A stretch of DNA of 64,000 nucleotides from a bacterium OL-1 (GTDB lineage Bacteria > Actinomycetota > Coriobacteriia > Coriobacteriales > Atopobiaceae): contig LM994627.1 of assembly GCA_000752675.2 (NCBI GenBank), forward strand, positions 63,766-127,765. Reading direction: 5' to 3'. Positions 33,944 through 43,273 of this stretch are shown one piece after another. Position 1 is the first letter of the stretch. Each line of letters begins with the position of its first letter. Both the position numbers and the translations under genes were made by a program. The notes below the pieces were generated by a model. That model was not told the origin of the DNA. It saw only the letters and a list, made by a program, of their open reading frames with translations, and searched no databases.

Positions 33944-35056
33944 ATGTTCAAGAAGAAGACCAGGGTGCAGATGCACCTCAAGGACCAGCCCGTCCCCGAG
34001 GGCGAGCACCTTCTCGAGGTCGATGACCTCAAGATGTACTTCCACACACAGGACGGCGTGGTCAAGGCCGTGGACGGCGTGTCCTACACCCTCGACCGCG
34101 GCGAGACGCTCGGCGTGGTGGGGGAGTCCGGCTCCGGTAAGTCCGTCACGCACCTTACAATAATGGGCCTCATCGACATGCCCCCGGGACGCATCGAGGG
34201 CGGCGACGTGCGCTACCGCGGCCAGTCCCTGCTCAAGATGAGCGAGGAGCAGATGCAGGACATACGCGGCAACGACATCGCGATGATCTTCCAGGACCCC
34301 ATGACCTCGCTGAACCCCGTCTACACCATTGGACGCCAGCTGGGCGAGGGCTTGCGCCTGCATCGTGGCTACTCCAAGGACGAGGCACTCAAGCGATCCG
34401 TCGAGCTTCTCGACATGGTGGGCATCCCCAACCCCGAACAGCGCGTCAAGGACTACCCGCACCAGTTCTCCGGCGGCATGCGCCAGCGCGTCATGATCGC
34501 CATGGCGCTTGCCTGCGACCCCGACATCCTCATTGCTGACGAGCCCACCACGGCCCTCGACGTGACCATCCAGGCGCAGATCATCGAGCTCATGCGTGAG
34601 ATGCAGAAGAAGAACGGCAACGCCATAGTGATGATCACCCACGACCTGGGCGTGGTGGCCGACATCGCCGACAAGATCATGGTCATGTACGCGGGGCACC
34701 CCGTGGAGTTTGGCCCTGCCGAGGAGATCTTCTACAACTCCACGCACCCCTACACCTGGGGCCTTATCCGCTCGATCCCCGACCCCGTCATGACCGAGAA
34801 GTACCCCCTCACGCCCATCAAGGGCAACCCGCCCTCGCTCGTGAGGCTGCCTGCCGGCTGCGCCTTCTCTCCGCGCTGTCCGTATGCCACGGACAAGTGC
34901 CGCGCCGAGCGCCCTGGCCGCATCGAGGTTGGCCCCAATCACTACTCCTGCTGCCACTATGCGCTTGACAAGGACTTTGTCGCCAAGAACGCGCCCAAGA
35001 CGAGCAGAACCAAGGCTGCAGCGCCCGCGCAGGCCGAGAAGGGAGGCGAGGCGTAA
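33944..35056 (+). CDS. Peptide ABC transporter ATPase (DppD/OppD type)
   Basis: 370 residues. Walker [11 protein letters not shown]-loop [12 protein letters not shown], signature [12 protein letters not shown], Walker [13 protein letters not shown] and H-loop ITHDLG. The C-terminal oligopeptide/dipeptide domain has the cysteine cluster [14 protein letters not shown], which in relatives binds an iron-sulfur cluster. It overlaps the next ATPase gene by one base. Confidence 0.94.
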   Translation: MFKKKTRVQMHLKDQPVPEGEHLLEVDDLKMYFHTQDGVVKAVDGVSYTLDRGETLGVVGESGSGKSVTHLTIMGLIDMPPGRIEGGDVRYRGQSLLKMSEEQMQDIRGNDIAMIFQDPMTSLNPVYTIGRQLGEGLRLHRGYSKDEALKRSVELLDMVGIPNPEQRVKDYPHQFSGGMRQRVMIAMALACDPDILIADEPTTALDVTIQAQIIELMREMQKKNGNAIVMITHDLGVVADIADKIMVMYAGHPVEFGPAEEIFYNSTHPYTWGLIRSIPDPVMTEKYPLTPIKGNPPSLVRLPAGCAFSPRCPYATDKCRAERPGRIEVGPNHYSCCHYALDKDFVAKNAPKTSRTKAAAPAQAEKGGEA

Positions 35057-36066
35057 TGGCAGAGCCTCTCCTCAAGGTCGAGCACCTCACCAAGGAGTTC
35101 CCGGTAGACTCGAGCGTCTTCTCTCGCGAGAAGCGCAAGGTCTCTGCCGTGAGCGACGTTAGCTTCGAGATTTACCCCGGCCAGACCCTTGGCCTGGTAG
35201 GCGAGTCCGGCTGCGGTAAGTCCACCACGGGCCGCTGCATCATGCGCCTCATCGAGCCCACCTCCGGCAAGATCACCTTCGATGGCAAGGACGTCACGAA
35301 GATGAACGGCAAGGAGCTCAAGGCCATGCGCCGCGACATGCAGTACATCTTCCAGGATCCTTACGCGAGCCTCAACCCGCGCATGACCATCGGCGAGATC
35401 GTCTCCGAGCCGCTTATCATTCACCATGTGATGCCGGACAAGGCCGAGCGCACCAAGTACGTGGCGTCTCTTCTCGACATGGTGGGTCTGAACCCCGAGC
35501 ACATCAACCGCTATCCGCACGAGTTCTCGGGCGGACAGCGCCAGCGCGTGGGCATCGCGCGTGCCTTTGCCCTGAAGCCAAAGCTCATCATTTGCGACGA
35601 GCCGGTCTCGGCGCTTGATGTCTCCATCCAGGCGCAGGTCTTGAACCTCCTGGCCGACCTCCAGCAGGAGTTTGGGACTGCCTACCTCTTCATCGCGCAT
35701 GACCTCTCGGTGGTCCAGCACGTTTCCGACCACGTTGCTGTCATGTACCTTGGCAACCTCATGGAGTACGCGGACTGGAAGGAGCTCTACGAGAAGCCCT
35801 GCCATCCCTACACGCAGTCGCTCCTCTCGGCCGTGCCGGTGCCCGATCCCGACATCCAGCACTCGCGCAAGCGCATCATCCTTGCCGGAGATCCGCCATC
35901 ACCCATCAGCCCGCCCTCCGGTTGCCGCTTCCACACGCGCTGCCCGCTTGCCACCGAGAAGTGCACCAAGGAGCATCCGGACTTCCGTGACCTTGGGGGA
36001 GGGCACTACTGCGCCTGCCACTACGGTCAGCCGTTCCCCATCAAGGATTCGTCGATCGAGCTCTAG
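35056..36066 (+). CDS. Peptide ABC transporter ATPase (DppF/OppF type)
   Basis: 336 residues. Walker [12 protein letters not shown]-loop [14 protein letters not shown], signature [12 protein letters not shown], Walker [12 protein letters not shown] and H-loop IAHDLS. C-terminal [14 protein letters not shown]. The last gene of the transporter operon; a terminator follows. Pairs with the preceding ATPase to energise the DppB/DppC-type permeases. Confidence 0.94.
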   Translation: MAEPLLKVEHLTKEFPVDSSVFSREKRKVSAVSDVSFEIYPGQTLGLVGESGCGKSTTGRCIMRLIEPTSGKITFDGKDVTKMNGKELKAMRRDMQYIFQDPYASLNPRMTIGEIVSEPLIIHHVMPDKAERTKYVASLLDMVGLNPEHINRYPHEFSGGQRQRVGIARAFALKPKLIICDEPVSALDVSIQAQVLNLLADLQQEFGTAYLFIAHDLSVVQHVSDHVAVMYLGNLMEYADWKELYEKPCHPYTQSLLSAVPVPDPDIQHSRKRIILAGDPPSPISPPSGCRFHTRCPLATEKCTKEHPDFRDLGGGHYCACHYGQPFPIKDSSIEL

Positions 36067-36092
36067 CAAAAATATCAATTATTGTTTATTTT

Positions 36093-36134
36093 CGCCCCGC
36101 GCCACGACCTTCGGTCACCGGCACGGGGCGTTTT
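36093..36134 (+). terminator. Terminator of the first peptide transporter operon
   Basis: CGCCCCG (36093-36099) pairs with CGGGGCG (36124-36130), with a small internal hairpin, followed by TTTTGG. Confidence 0.75.
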
Positions 36135-36162
36135 GGTCGTTTGGTTTGCATTCTGTTTTCTA

Positions 36163-36190
36163 TTGTGTAACAGAGCCATGGTGATAGACT
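36163..36190 (+). promoter_or_regulatory. Candidate promoter of the second transporter operon
   Basis: TTGTGT (36163-36168), 16 bases, TAGACT (36185-36190). Transcription starting just downstream would give a leader of about 205 bases before the permease start. Confidence 0.4.
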
Positions 36191-36196
36191 ACCCCA

Positions 36197-36402
36197 TGTT
36201 GTGTCGTGCCACGCCAGACCCACATGGCGTTGCGTGGCACGCGACATGTGGGTGGCTGTGCGGCTGGATCCCGTCCCCTTTCGTTGTGCCAGGGGGACTC
36301 ATGCTCCGTATGGCTCGGGCGAGCGGAACCCCCAAGGGGCGCGCAGGTGAAGGCTGCCGTGCATCCCCCCTTTGGTTGCGCGAACGGCACAAAGGAGTTT
36401 CG
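36197..36402 (+). promoter_or_regulatory. Long structured leader of the second transporter operon
   Basis: Two mutually exclusive hairpins overlap at its 5' end. One pairs CGTGCCACGC (36205-36214) with GCGTGGCACG (36232-36241). The other pairs ACCCACATG (36218-36226) with CATGTGGGT (36245-36253). Further down, GGGGG/CCCCC (about 36292-36335) encloses GCTCGGGCGAGC, and TGCCGT/ACGGCA closes just before the AAAGGAG ribosome site. No known riboswitch class is recognised, and no gene is seen here. Confidence 0.5.
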
Positions 36403-37395
36403 ATGGCACGATTTCTAGGGTACCTGGCCAAGAGGATCGTCAACTACATTGTGATGATCTTCGTTGCGACCTCGCTTACCTACTTCCTCGCGTGCGCTTT
36501 CATGAGCCCGCGCTCGAACTACGAGTCGCGCACGCCCCGGCCCTCCCAGGAGTCCATCGAGGCCTCCCTGGACAAGGCCAACCTCAACGACAAGACCCCG
36601 GTTACCGAGCGCTACCAGCGCTGGCTCACCAACATCGTGACCGAGTGGAACTGGGGCCTCTCGCCCGCGGGCGACTCCGTGAACAACGAGATCTCCAGCC
36701 GCATTGGGGCATCGGTCAAGCTCATGCTTCTCTCAACCGTCCTCTCCATCGTGATTGGCGTGAGCCTGGGCGTCTACACGGCGCAGCGCCAGTACCAGTG
36801 GCAGGACAGGTTTTGGAGCGGCTTGGCCTCGGTCTTTCTCGTCATCCCCACGGTCGTCCTGGCCATCCTCATCGTGTTCTTTGCCATCGAGATAAACCAG
36901 CAGACGGGGCAGCGCATCTTCTACGTCACGGGCCTTTCGAGCTACGACGGCCCCAACTTCTTCATCGCCCTCGTTGACTTCCTGCAGCACATCCTTCTGC
37001 CCACCATCGTGCTCACCATCATCAGCTCCGTGGGCTACCACCTAAACCAGCGCACCTACCTCCTGGATGAGATGCACGCGGATTACGTGCGCACGGCACG
37101 CGCCAAGGGCCTCACCAAGAAGCAGGCCATCCGCAAGCACGCGCTGCGCGCAAGCCTTATCCCCACCTCGGTGAACGTGGCGTTCTCGATTGCCAGCATC
37201 TTCACGGGTGCCGTCATGACGGAGAAGATCTTCGCCATCCACGGCATGGGCGAGTACTTCATCAACTGCATCAATAACAACAACATCAACGGTGCCGTTG
37301 CGGTCGCCGCCTTCTCGGGCGCCTGCACGCTTGTGGGCGCCCTGCTCGCGGACCTCTTTGCCGCGGCCCTGGACCCCAGAATCAAGATGAGCTAG
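36403..37395 (+). CDS. Peptide ABC transporter permease (DppB type), second system
   Basis: 330 residues with six membrane helices. N-terminus ARFLGYLAKRIVNYIVMIFVATSLTYF. The EAA loop is TARAKGLTKKQAIRKHALRASLIP. ATG 36403 has AAAGGAG 5 bases upstream. The open frame continues far upstream through the leader, but that part is not protein-like. Only weakly similar to the DppB at 31922, so this is a distinct transporter rather than a recent duplicate. Confidence 0.92.
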   Translation: MARFLGYLAKRIVNYIVMIFVATSLTYFLACAFMSPRSNYESRTPRPSQESIEASLDKANLNDKTPVTERYQRWLTNIVTEWNWGLSPAGDSVNNEISSRIGASVKLMLLSTVLSIVIGVSLGVYTAQRQYQWQDRFWSGLASVFLVIPTVVLAILIVFFAIEINQQTGQRIFYVTGLSSYDGPNFFIALVDFLQHILLPTIVLTIISSVGYHLNQRTYLLDEMHADYVRTARAKGLTKKQAIRKHALRASLIPTSVNVAFSIASIFTGAVMTEKIFAIHGMGEYFINCINNNNINGAVAVAAFSGACTLVGALLADLFAAALDPRIKMS

Positions 37396-37404
37396 GAGAT
37401 GGCA

Positions 37405-38433
37405 ATGGAAGAGCAGAACAACAAGAACGAGCAGCTCACCAATGCCCAGCTCGAACTCCAGGCCGACGCTGCCGGCCCCAGCGAGGTCAAGCGCATAAGC
37501 TACGCGAGCCTCATCGCGCGCAGGTTCTTCAGGCAGAGGAGCGCCGTGGTTGGCCTCACCATCCTGGGCATCCTGGTGCTTCTCGCCATCTTTGGGCCAC
37601 TCATCTGCAAGTACAACTACACCGACCCAGACTTTACGGCCATCAACGTGGCCCCCAACGCGCGTCACTGGTTTGGCACCGATGGTGGCGGCTTTGACCT
37701 CTTTGCCTGTGTGGTGCACGGCCTTGGCCGCTCCCTTGTGATCGGCCTCACCTATGCCATCCTTACCACTGCCATCTCGGCCATCGTGGGCACTGCCATC
37801 GCCTATGCGCGCGGATGGGGCGAGAAGATTGGCATGTGGCTTCTCGATATGCTGCTTGTCATTCCGAGCTTCCTTCTTGTTGCCATGATCGTCCGCGCCG
37901 CCTCCGGCACGCAGGGCTGGATCATGCTCATCCTTGGCCTCACTGCCTTTGGCTGGATTGGCTATGCGCGAACGCTGCGTACCATGGCGCTCTCGCTGCG
38001 CGAGCGCGACTACGTGCGCGCGGCCAAGTACATGGGCGTTCCTTCGATCAAGATCATCATTCGGCACCTGATTCCCAACCTGGGCTCGATCCTGGTCATC
38101 GATACGGTCCTTGGCGTCATTAGCGGCATCAACTCCGAGACGGCCTACAGCTTCCTGGGCCTGGGCATCAAGGCGCCCGATACCTCGCTGGGCTACATCC
38201 TCTCGCAGGGCTCCTCGGCCATGCTCTCTGCCCCGTGGATCGTCCTCATCCCATCGGTTGTCCTCATCATCCTGTGCGTGAGCATGCAGCTCATCGGCGA
38301 CGGACTGAGGGACGCCTTTGACCCCTACTCCCGCGCTGCGGGCGAGGTGGCCGACGAGGAGTCCAAGAAGGACGAGGCCGAGAAGACCGCCGCTGCTGCC
38401 GCCGGCACCGCTGCCGGGTCACACCACGAGTAG
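37405..38433 (+). CDS. Peptide ABC transporter permease (DppC type), second system
   Basis: 342 residues. A polar N-terminal tail (EEQNNKNEQLTN...) of about 50 residues precedes the first helix (VVGLTILGILVLLAIFGPLI). HWFGTDGGGFDLFACVVHGLG is the family signature, slightly altered. EAA loop AAKYMGVPSIKIIIRHLIPN. The C-terminus has an Ala/Glu/Lys-rich tail. ATG 37405 is chosen because AGGAG lies 6 bases before it; ATG 37399 directly abuts that site. Confidence 0.92.
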   Translation: MEEQNNKNEQLTNAQLELQADAAGPSEVKRISYASLIARRFFRQRSAVVGLTILGILVLLAIFGPLICKYNYTDPDFTAINVAPNARHWFGTDGGGFDLFACVVHGLGRSLVIGLTYAILTTAISAIVGTAIAYARGWGEKIGMWLLDMLLVIPSFLLVAMIVRAASGTQGWIMLILGLTAFGWIGYARTLRTMALSLRERDYVRAAKYMGVPSIKIIIRHLIPNLGSILVIDTVLGVISGINSETAYSFLGLGIKAPDTSLGYILSQGSSAMLSAPWIVLIPSVVLIILCVSMQLIGDGLRDAFDPYSRAAGEVADEESKKDEAEKTAAAAAGTAAGSHHE

Positions 38434-38447
38434 ACGGAGACGTACGC

Positions 38448-40472
38448 ATGTCTGACACCACCAGCACCACAACCATGGACGACACGCTTCGCTACGAGCT
38501 GCTCGAGGCAAACGGGCCCAAGGGTGCGCCAACCGGCGACCCCGTCATGAGCGTTCGCAACCTGCGCGTCTCCTTCAACACCGAGGCCGGCGTGGTCCAC
38601 GCCGTGCGTGACGTGAACTTTGACCTCTGGGGCGGTCGCACCCTGGGTATCGTGGGCGAGTCCGGATCGGGCAAGTCGGTCACGGCGCTCTCGCTCATTG
38701 GGCTTCTCGATGACAACGCGCACGTCTCGGGCTCGGTCAAGCTCAACGGCGAGGAGCTCATCGGCAAGAGCGACGAGGAGATGTCTAAGATCCGCGGCGC
38801 CCGTATCTCGATGATCTTCCAGGATCCGCTCTCGGCCCTGACGCCCATGTTCTCCATTGGCGACCAGCTTGCCGAGGCGCTCCTCATCCACAATCCCGAC
38901 ATGCCCAAGGACGAGGTGCGCAAGCGCTGCATCGAGCTGCTCACCCTGGTGGGCATCACCGACCCGGAGAACCGCCTGGACGCGTATCCCCACGAGTTCT
39001 CCGGCGGCATGCGCCAGCGCGTGGTCATTGCCATTGCCATTGCGAACAACCCCGACATTATCATTGCCGACGAGCCCACCACGGCCCTCGACGTGACCAT
39101 CCAGGCGCAGATCCTAGACATCCTGAAGGTCGCGCAGAAGGAGACCGGTGCCGCCGTCGTGCTTATCACGCACGACCTGGGCGTTGTTGCCGGCACGGCA
39201 GATGACGTGATGGTCATGTACGCCGGTCGTGCGGTGGAGCGTGCGAGCATCGATACGCTGTTCGAGCGTCCTTCTCAACCCTACACCATGGGCCTTCTCG
39301 GCGCCGTGCCCAAGCCCCACATGGCGGCCGAGCACCGCCTGGTGCCCATCAAGGGCAACCCGCCCTCGCTTGCGGCCATTCCCGCGGGCTGCCCCTTCTC
39401 GCCGCGCTGCCCCATGGCAACCGACGAGTGCCGCGTGACCGAGCCTGACCTCCTGCCCATCGAGGCGGGGGAGGGCCACCTGGTCTCGTGCCACCACATG
39501 GACCAGATTCGCGACAAGCACCTCACCTACGCCGACGTCTATCCGGCGCTTGAGCCGCTGCTGCCCAAGTGGGCCGACGTCCCGCGTGACCAGCGCCCCG
39601 TGGTTCTCGAGGTCAAGGACCTGGTGAAGACCTTCCCCATCCAGGGCAAGGGCCTCATCCGCAGGAACAAGGGAACCATGACCGCGGTCGATCACGCATC
39701 GTTCACCATCCACGAGGGCGAGACGCTGGCTCTTGTCGGCGAGTCTGGCTCGGGAAAGTCCACCACGCTCATGCAGATCATGGACCTCGTGGTGCCCGAG
39801 GAGGGAACGATTACCGTCCTGGGCAAGAAGACCTCCGAGCTGAAGAGCGCCCGCGACCGCCGCGAGCTGCGCCGCAACCTCCAGATCATCTTCCAGGACC
39901 CCATGAGCTCGCTTGACCCGCGTATGCCCATCTACGACGTGCTGGCCGAGCCCCTCGAGGCCCAGGGCTGGGACAAGGCCAAGATCAACAAGCGCATCGG
40001 CGAGCTCATGTACCTCGTGGGCATCAACCCGGACTACGTGGACCGCTTCCCGTCGCAGTTCTCCGGTGGCCAGCGTCAGCGCATTGCCATCGCCCGTGCC
40101 CTGGCCACAAGCCCCAAGCTGCTTCTCCTCGACGAGCCCATCGCGTCGCTTGACGTGTCGATCCAGGCGGGCATCATCAACCTGCTCGAGGACCTGCAGG
40201 TGCAGCTCAAGATCTCCTATCTCTTTGTTGCGCACGACCTTGCCGTGATTCGCCACATCTCCGATACCGTGGCCGTCATGCATCTGGGCAAGATCGTGGA
40301 GTACGGCGACACCGAGGAGGTCTTCACCAACCCCCAGGACCCCTACACAAAGGCGCTTCTCTCTGCAATCCCCATCCCCGACCCCAAGGTCGAGCGCACG
40401 CGCGAGCGTCTTGTCTACCGTGACGGCGAGCTCATTCCTGCCTCGAGTCTGCTGCCCACCTCGCTTACGTAG
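38448..40472 (+). CDS. Fused double ATPase of a peptide ABC transporter (DppD-DppF fusion)
   Basis: 674 residues containing two complete ABC ATPase units. The first (about 25-345) has [35 protein letters not shown] and a C-terminal CPFSPRCPMATDEC. The second (about 385-650) has [34 protein letters not shown] and VAHDLA, but its C-terminal cysteine cluster is missing. GsiA of E. coli has this layout. The first transporter in this window uses two separate genes instead. A terminator follows. Confidence 0.94.
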   Translation: MSDTTSTTTMDDTLRYELLEANGPKGAPTGDPVMSVRNLRVSFNTEAGVVHAVRDVNFDLWGGRTLGIVGESGSGKSVTALSLIGLLDDNAHVSGSVKLNGEELIGKSDEEMSKIRGARISMIFQDPLSALTPMFSIGDQLAEALLIHNPDMPKDEVRKRCIELLTLVGITDPENRLDAYPHEFSGGMRQRVVIAIAIANNPDIIIADEPTTALDVTIQAQILDILKVAQKETGAAVVLITHDLGVVAGTADDVMVMYAGRAVERASIDTLFERPSQPYTMGLLGAVPKPHMAAEHRLVPIKGNPPSLAAIPAGCPFSPRCPMATDECRVTEPDLLPIEAGEGHLVSCHHMDQIRDKHLTYADVYPALEPLLPKWADVPRDQRPVVLEVKDLVKTFPIQGKGLIRRNKGTMTAVDHASFTIHEGETLALVGESGSGKSTTLMQIMDLVVPEEGTITVLGKKTSELKSARDRRELRRNLQIIFQDPMSSLDPRMPIYDVLAEPLEAQGWDKAKINKRIGELMYLVGINPDYVDRFPSQFSGGQRQRIAIARALATSPKLLLLDEPIASLDVSIQAGIINLLEDLQVQLKISYLFVAHDLAVIRHISDTVAVMHLGKIVEYGDTEEVFTNPQDPYTKALLSAIPIPDPKVERTRERLVYRDGELIPASSLLPTSLT

Positions 40473-40483
40473 CGAGAGGGGAG

Positions 40484-40547
40484 AGAAGCCGGCCGGTTCA
40501 GGCCGGAACGTGACCTTGCGGGCCCGGACCTCCGGGCCCGCTTCTCT
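40484..40547 (+). terminator. Terminator after the fused ATPase gene
   Basis: GCGGGCCCGG pairs with CCGGGCCCGC (40518-40541), followed by TTCTCT. An outer AGAGAAGC/GCTTCTCT pairing from 40484 may extend it. Confidence 0.75.
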
Positions 40548-40618
40548 GGGGCAACCGTACAATTTGTGTCCAAATCATTACGTATCGATTTCTAAACACG
40601 ATTCAATAACGATGTGAT

Positions 40619-40647
40619 TTCATTACCTAATGCCAGTCTGATACCAT
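40619..40647 (+). promoter_or_regulatory. Candidate promoter of the third binding-protein gene
   Basis: TTCATT (40619-40624), 17 bases, TACCAT (40642-40647), in the AT-rich 40560-40680 segment. It would give the binding protein its own transcript, separate from its permease operon. Confidence 0.35.
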
Positions 40648-40697
40648 CTTTAATGGTTCATTACGGACCAGTATCATCCGAGAGAACGGGAGAGAAC

Positions 40698-42497
40698 ATG
40701 TCTGTTTCCAACCTTTCGCGTCGTGCCTTCCTGGGCATGAGCGGCAGCGCCGTTGCGCTGGCAGGGCTTGGCCTCGCTGCCTGCGGGTCCGACTCCACCT
40801 CCAGCGACAACGCCACTGGCTCCGCCAACAGCACCGACGTTACCGGTACTGAGCCCCAGAACGGCTCGCCCGCAACCACCCCGCTTGACCAGCTGCCGCT
40901 CCCCGAGAAGGGCAAGGTCTACAACAACCCGCTCGACCGCGACCAGATCCAGGACGGCGGCACCCTCACGCTTCCCGCCGGCGAGATTGGCCCCAACTGG
41001 AACTACCTCTCCATCGAGGGCAACACCTCCGAGATGCACAACATGTGGGACTGGTACATGCCCACCAACCTCTTCGTCTCCGATGCCACCGCCTCGAAGT
41101 TCGAGCCCAACCCCAACTTCGTGACCAAGGCCGAGACCAAGGATGACGGCGGCAAGCAGACCCTGACCCTCGACATCAACCCCGACGCCAAGTTCAACGA
41201 TGGCACCCCCATCGACTATCGTGCCTTCCAGGCCGTGTGGACCGTCATGAACGGCACCAACCCCGACTACACTCCTGCGGCCACCGACGGCTACGACCGC
41301 ATCGAGTCCGTCGAGAAGGGCGACTCCGACAAGCAGGTCGTGATCACCACCTCGAACCCGGTCTATCCTGCCGAGGCTCTCTTCAACCTGGTCATCCACC
41401 CCGACGCCGCTGATCCCGACGTCTTCAACAGCGGCTGGAACAACAACCCCCACGCCGATGACTGGGGCTATGGTCCCTACACCGTGGACTCCTTCGACAC
41501 CACGCAGGTCACCTTTGTTCCCAACCCAAACTGGTGGGGCGACGCACCCAAGCTCGAGTCCGTCACCTACAAGCAGATGGACTCCCAGGCGCTCTTCAAC
41601 GCCTTCAAGAACGGTGAGATCGACGCCACCGGCCAGACCCAGAGCGGCTCTCAGGAGATGCTCTCCAACTTCTCCAGCATGGACAACGCCGAGATCCGTC
41701 GCGCGAACAGCCTCTCCATCGCCAACATCGAGATCAACTCCACGCGTGGCGTGCTCACCGACGAGAACGTGCGCAAGGCCTTCGTGCAGTGCCTCGACAT
41801 CCCCACGCTGCGCTCCGTGGTGTTCCAGGGCGTGAACTGGGAGGAGGACGTCCCCGGCTCGCTGCTGACCCCCGTCTGGGCAGATGGCTACGAGAACAAC
41901 ATGCCGGATGACGTCACCAGCCTCACCACTGCCGACGAGCGCACCGCCGCGGCCAAGAAGACCCTCGAGGACGCCGGCTACGCGCTCGACGACGACGGCT
42001 ACTACGCCAAGGACGGCACCGAGGTCGCCTTCTCCTTCACCACGTTCGGCGACTCCAACACGGTGAAGAACCGCGCTGCCGCCATCATCAAGATGGCCAA
42101 GGACGCCGGCATCAAGATCGACCAGGACGCCAAGCCCTCCTCGGAGTTCTCCACTACGCTCACCAGCGGCTCCTGGGACATCTGCCTGTTTGGCTGGGTT
42201 TCCACGCCCACCTCGGTCTGGAACGGGCCGCAGATCTACGGTTCGGACTCCCCGTCCAACTTCACGCACCTCGGCAGCGCCGACCTCGACGCCGAGCTAG
42301 CCAAGATCATCTCGATTGAGGACCACACCGAGCAGATGAAGGCCCTGAACGCCGCCGAGAAGAAGGCTCTTGCCTCCTACGGCTTCGTGCCTCTGTACGC
42401 CGGCCCCGACGTTGTCGTGACCAAGCAGGGCCTCGCCAACTACGGCCCCGCGCTGTACCTCACCGTGTCCAACGAGAACATCGGCTGGGCCAAGTAG
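40698..42497 (+). CDS. Peptide ABC transporter substrate-binding lipoprotein, second system
   Basis: 599-residue family 5 solute-binding protein. The N-terminus has a twin-arginine motif and lipobox (LSRRAFLGMSG...LAACGS) and is followed by a Ser/Thr/Asn linker of about 45 residues. Segments typical of the family include TLDINPDAKFNDGTPI and WGYGPYTVDSF. ATG 40698 follows GGGAGAG. It lies directly downstream of the fused ATPase and is presumably the receptor of that system. It is not closely similar to the two binding proteins at 23102 and 30140. Confidence 0.9.
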   Translation: MSVSNLSRRAFLGMSGSAVALAGLGLAACGSDSTSSDNATGSANSTDVTGTEPQNGSPATTPLDQLPLPEKGKVYNNPLDRDQIQDGGTLTLPAGEIGPNWNYLSIEGNTSEMHNMWDWYMPTNLFVSDATASKFEPNPNFVTKAETKDDGGKQTLTLDINPDAKFNDGTPIDYRAFQAVWTVMNGTNPDYTPAATDGYDRIESVEKGDSDKQVVITTSNPVYPAEALFNLVIHPDAADPDVFNSGWNNNPHADDWGYGPYTVDSFDTTQVTFVPNPNWWGDAPKLESVTYKQMDSQALFNAFKNGEIDATGQTQSGSQEMLSNFSSMDNAEIRRANSLSIANIEINSTRGVLTDENVRKAFVQCLDIPTLRSVVFQGVNWEEDVPGSLLTPVWADGYENNMPDDVTSLTTADERTAAAKKTLEDAGYALDDDGYYAKDGTEVAFSFTTFGDSNTVKNRAAAIIKMAKDAGIKIDQDAKPSSEFSTTLTSGSWDICLFGWVSTPTSVWNGPQIYGSDSPSNFTHLGSADLDAELAKIISIEDHTEQMKALNAAEKKALASYGFVPLYAGPDVVVTKQGLANYGPALYLTVSNENIGWAK

Positions 42498-42503
42498 TTC
42501 GGC

Positions 42504-42587
42504 TGTCGCCGGAAGCGCGATTTCTACGACGTTTGCACCATGCGGGCCCCTCCGGAGACGTTTCGTCGCCGGAGGGGCCCTTCTTTC
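42504..42587 (+). terminator. Terminator within a TCGCCGGA repeat element, copy 1
   Basis: GGGCCCCTCCGG (42544-42555) pairs perfectly with CCGGAGGGGCCC (42569-42580), followed by TTCTTTC. The whole segment from TGTCGCCGGAAG at 42504 matches a second element at 46869-46945, sharing the loop core CCGGAGAC..TT.GTCGCCGGAGG. Confidence 0.8.
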
Positions 42588-42599
42588 GGGACTTGCAGC

Positions 42600-42900
42600 G
42601 GCAGCGCCCCAAGCTGCGGATGCCGAGAGCTCCTCGGGCAGGGAAGGCGGGTCTTCTCGGCAATGCCGCACCTTCTCGGCAATGCCGCACCTTGTCGGCA
42701 TCTAGGACTTTTCCGAACGGTTAGGGGTGATTAAATGGCGAGAATGCTCGGCATCGCGGGGGTGCCGAGCATTTCGAACGGTTAGACCGCCTTAAACGTT
42801 CGGATTTTTCCTAACCGGTGAAATCGCGCGGCATTGGCGAGAGGGTCGGACCGTCTGACGACAGGAGTAAGTCCTGTCCCTTTCGGCGCATTTTTGGTCT
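42600..42900. repeat. Cluster of short direct and inverted repeats before tRNA-Leu
   Basis: CTTCTCGGCAATGCCGCAC occurs twice in tandem (42653-42671, 42672-42690), with a partial third copy. AATGCTCGGCA pairs with TGCCGAGCATT around 42743-42773. CGAACGGTTAG occurs at about 42714 and 42774, the second copy followed by CGTTCGGATTTTTCC, a terminator-like fold. GACAGGA/TCCTGTC pairs near 42860-42880. No credible gene is seen in 42498-42975. Confidence 0.65.
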
Positions 42901-42925
42901 GGCGAGAAAAACTTGCGATTCGCGC

Positions 42926-42953
42926 TTGCCACCGCGCGAGCGTGTGTTAAGAT
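42926..42953 (+). promoter_or_regulatory. Promoter of tRNA-Leu
   Basis: TTGCCA (42926-42931), 16 bases, TAAGAT (42948-42953), ending 22 bases before the mature tRNA. Confidence 0.55.
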
Positions 42954-42975
42954 ACTCCTCGCGTTCAAGACGCAC

Positions 42976-43066
42976 GTCGGAGTGGCGGAATTGGCAGACG
43001 CGCTAGCTTGAGGTGCTAGTGACTGACTAAAAGGTCGTGCGGGTTCAAGTCCCGCCTCCGACACCA
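42976..43066 (+). tRNA. tRNA-Leu (anticodon GAG)
   Basis: The acceptor stem GTCGGAG/CTCCGAC and encoded ACCA end are present. The anticodon stem CTAGC/GCTAG carries loop TTGAGGT, so the anticodon is GAG. A long variable arm is present, as expected for a class II tRNA, as is the T-arm GCGGGTTCAAGTCCCGC. It is a single-gene unit with its own promoter and terminator. Confidence 0.96.
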
Positions 43067-43075
43067 CGAGCGTTC

Positions 43076-43107
43076 GCGGGTCCCCGGAAACGGGGGCCCG
43101 CTTTTTT
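43076..43107 (+). terminator. Terminator of tRNA-Leu
   Basis: GCGGGTCCCCG pairs with CGGGGGCCCGC (one G-T pair) over a GAAA loop, followed by TTTTTT. Confidence 0.92.
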
Positions 43108-43117
43108 GTGTCAGCTG

Positions 43118-43154
43118 CGAATGAGACAAAGGGACTGTCCCTTTGTCTCATTCG
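43118..43154. repeat. GAGACAAAGGGAC palindrome, copy 2
   Basis: Perfect 18-bp arms around a single central T. The core is the same as the palindrome after tpiA (22015-22041). Both copies sit just beyond the end of a transcription unit. Confidence 0.9.
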
Positions 43155-43273
43155 GTATTCGTAGCGCGTTCGCAACCAAAGCGAAAACATAAAGCGCGAG
43201 CATGTCCCTCAAGGTTCCTTGTCGGCCGCGATGCCGGTGTGGGTGCCGCGGCACCACCGGGAAGGGGTGCGCC

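Noticed and set aside
33458..34957. 499-codon minus-strand open frame opposite the peptide transporter genes
   Set aside because: Complement of clear ABC permease and ATPase genes; composition is a His/Val/Gly-rich antisense artefact typical of high-GC DNA.
36197..36402. T-box or known amino-acid riboswitch before the second transporter operon
   Set aside because: GGGTGG occurs, but the T-box antiterminator and specifier context are absent and no other known class pattern was found; kept only as an unclassified structured leader.
40674..42269. 531-codon minus-strand open frame opposite the third binding protein
   Set aside because: Antisense shadow of an obvious lipoprotein gene, no family character.
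42600..42720. Possible CRISPR array in the TCGGCAATGCCG repeats
   Set aside because: Units are directly adjacent with no spacers, only 2.6 copies of 19 bases, and no cas genes are present.
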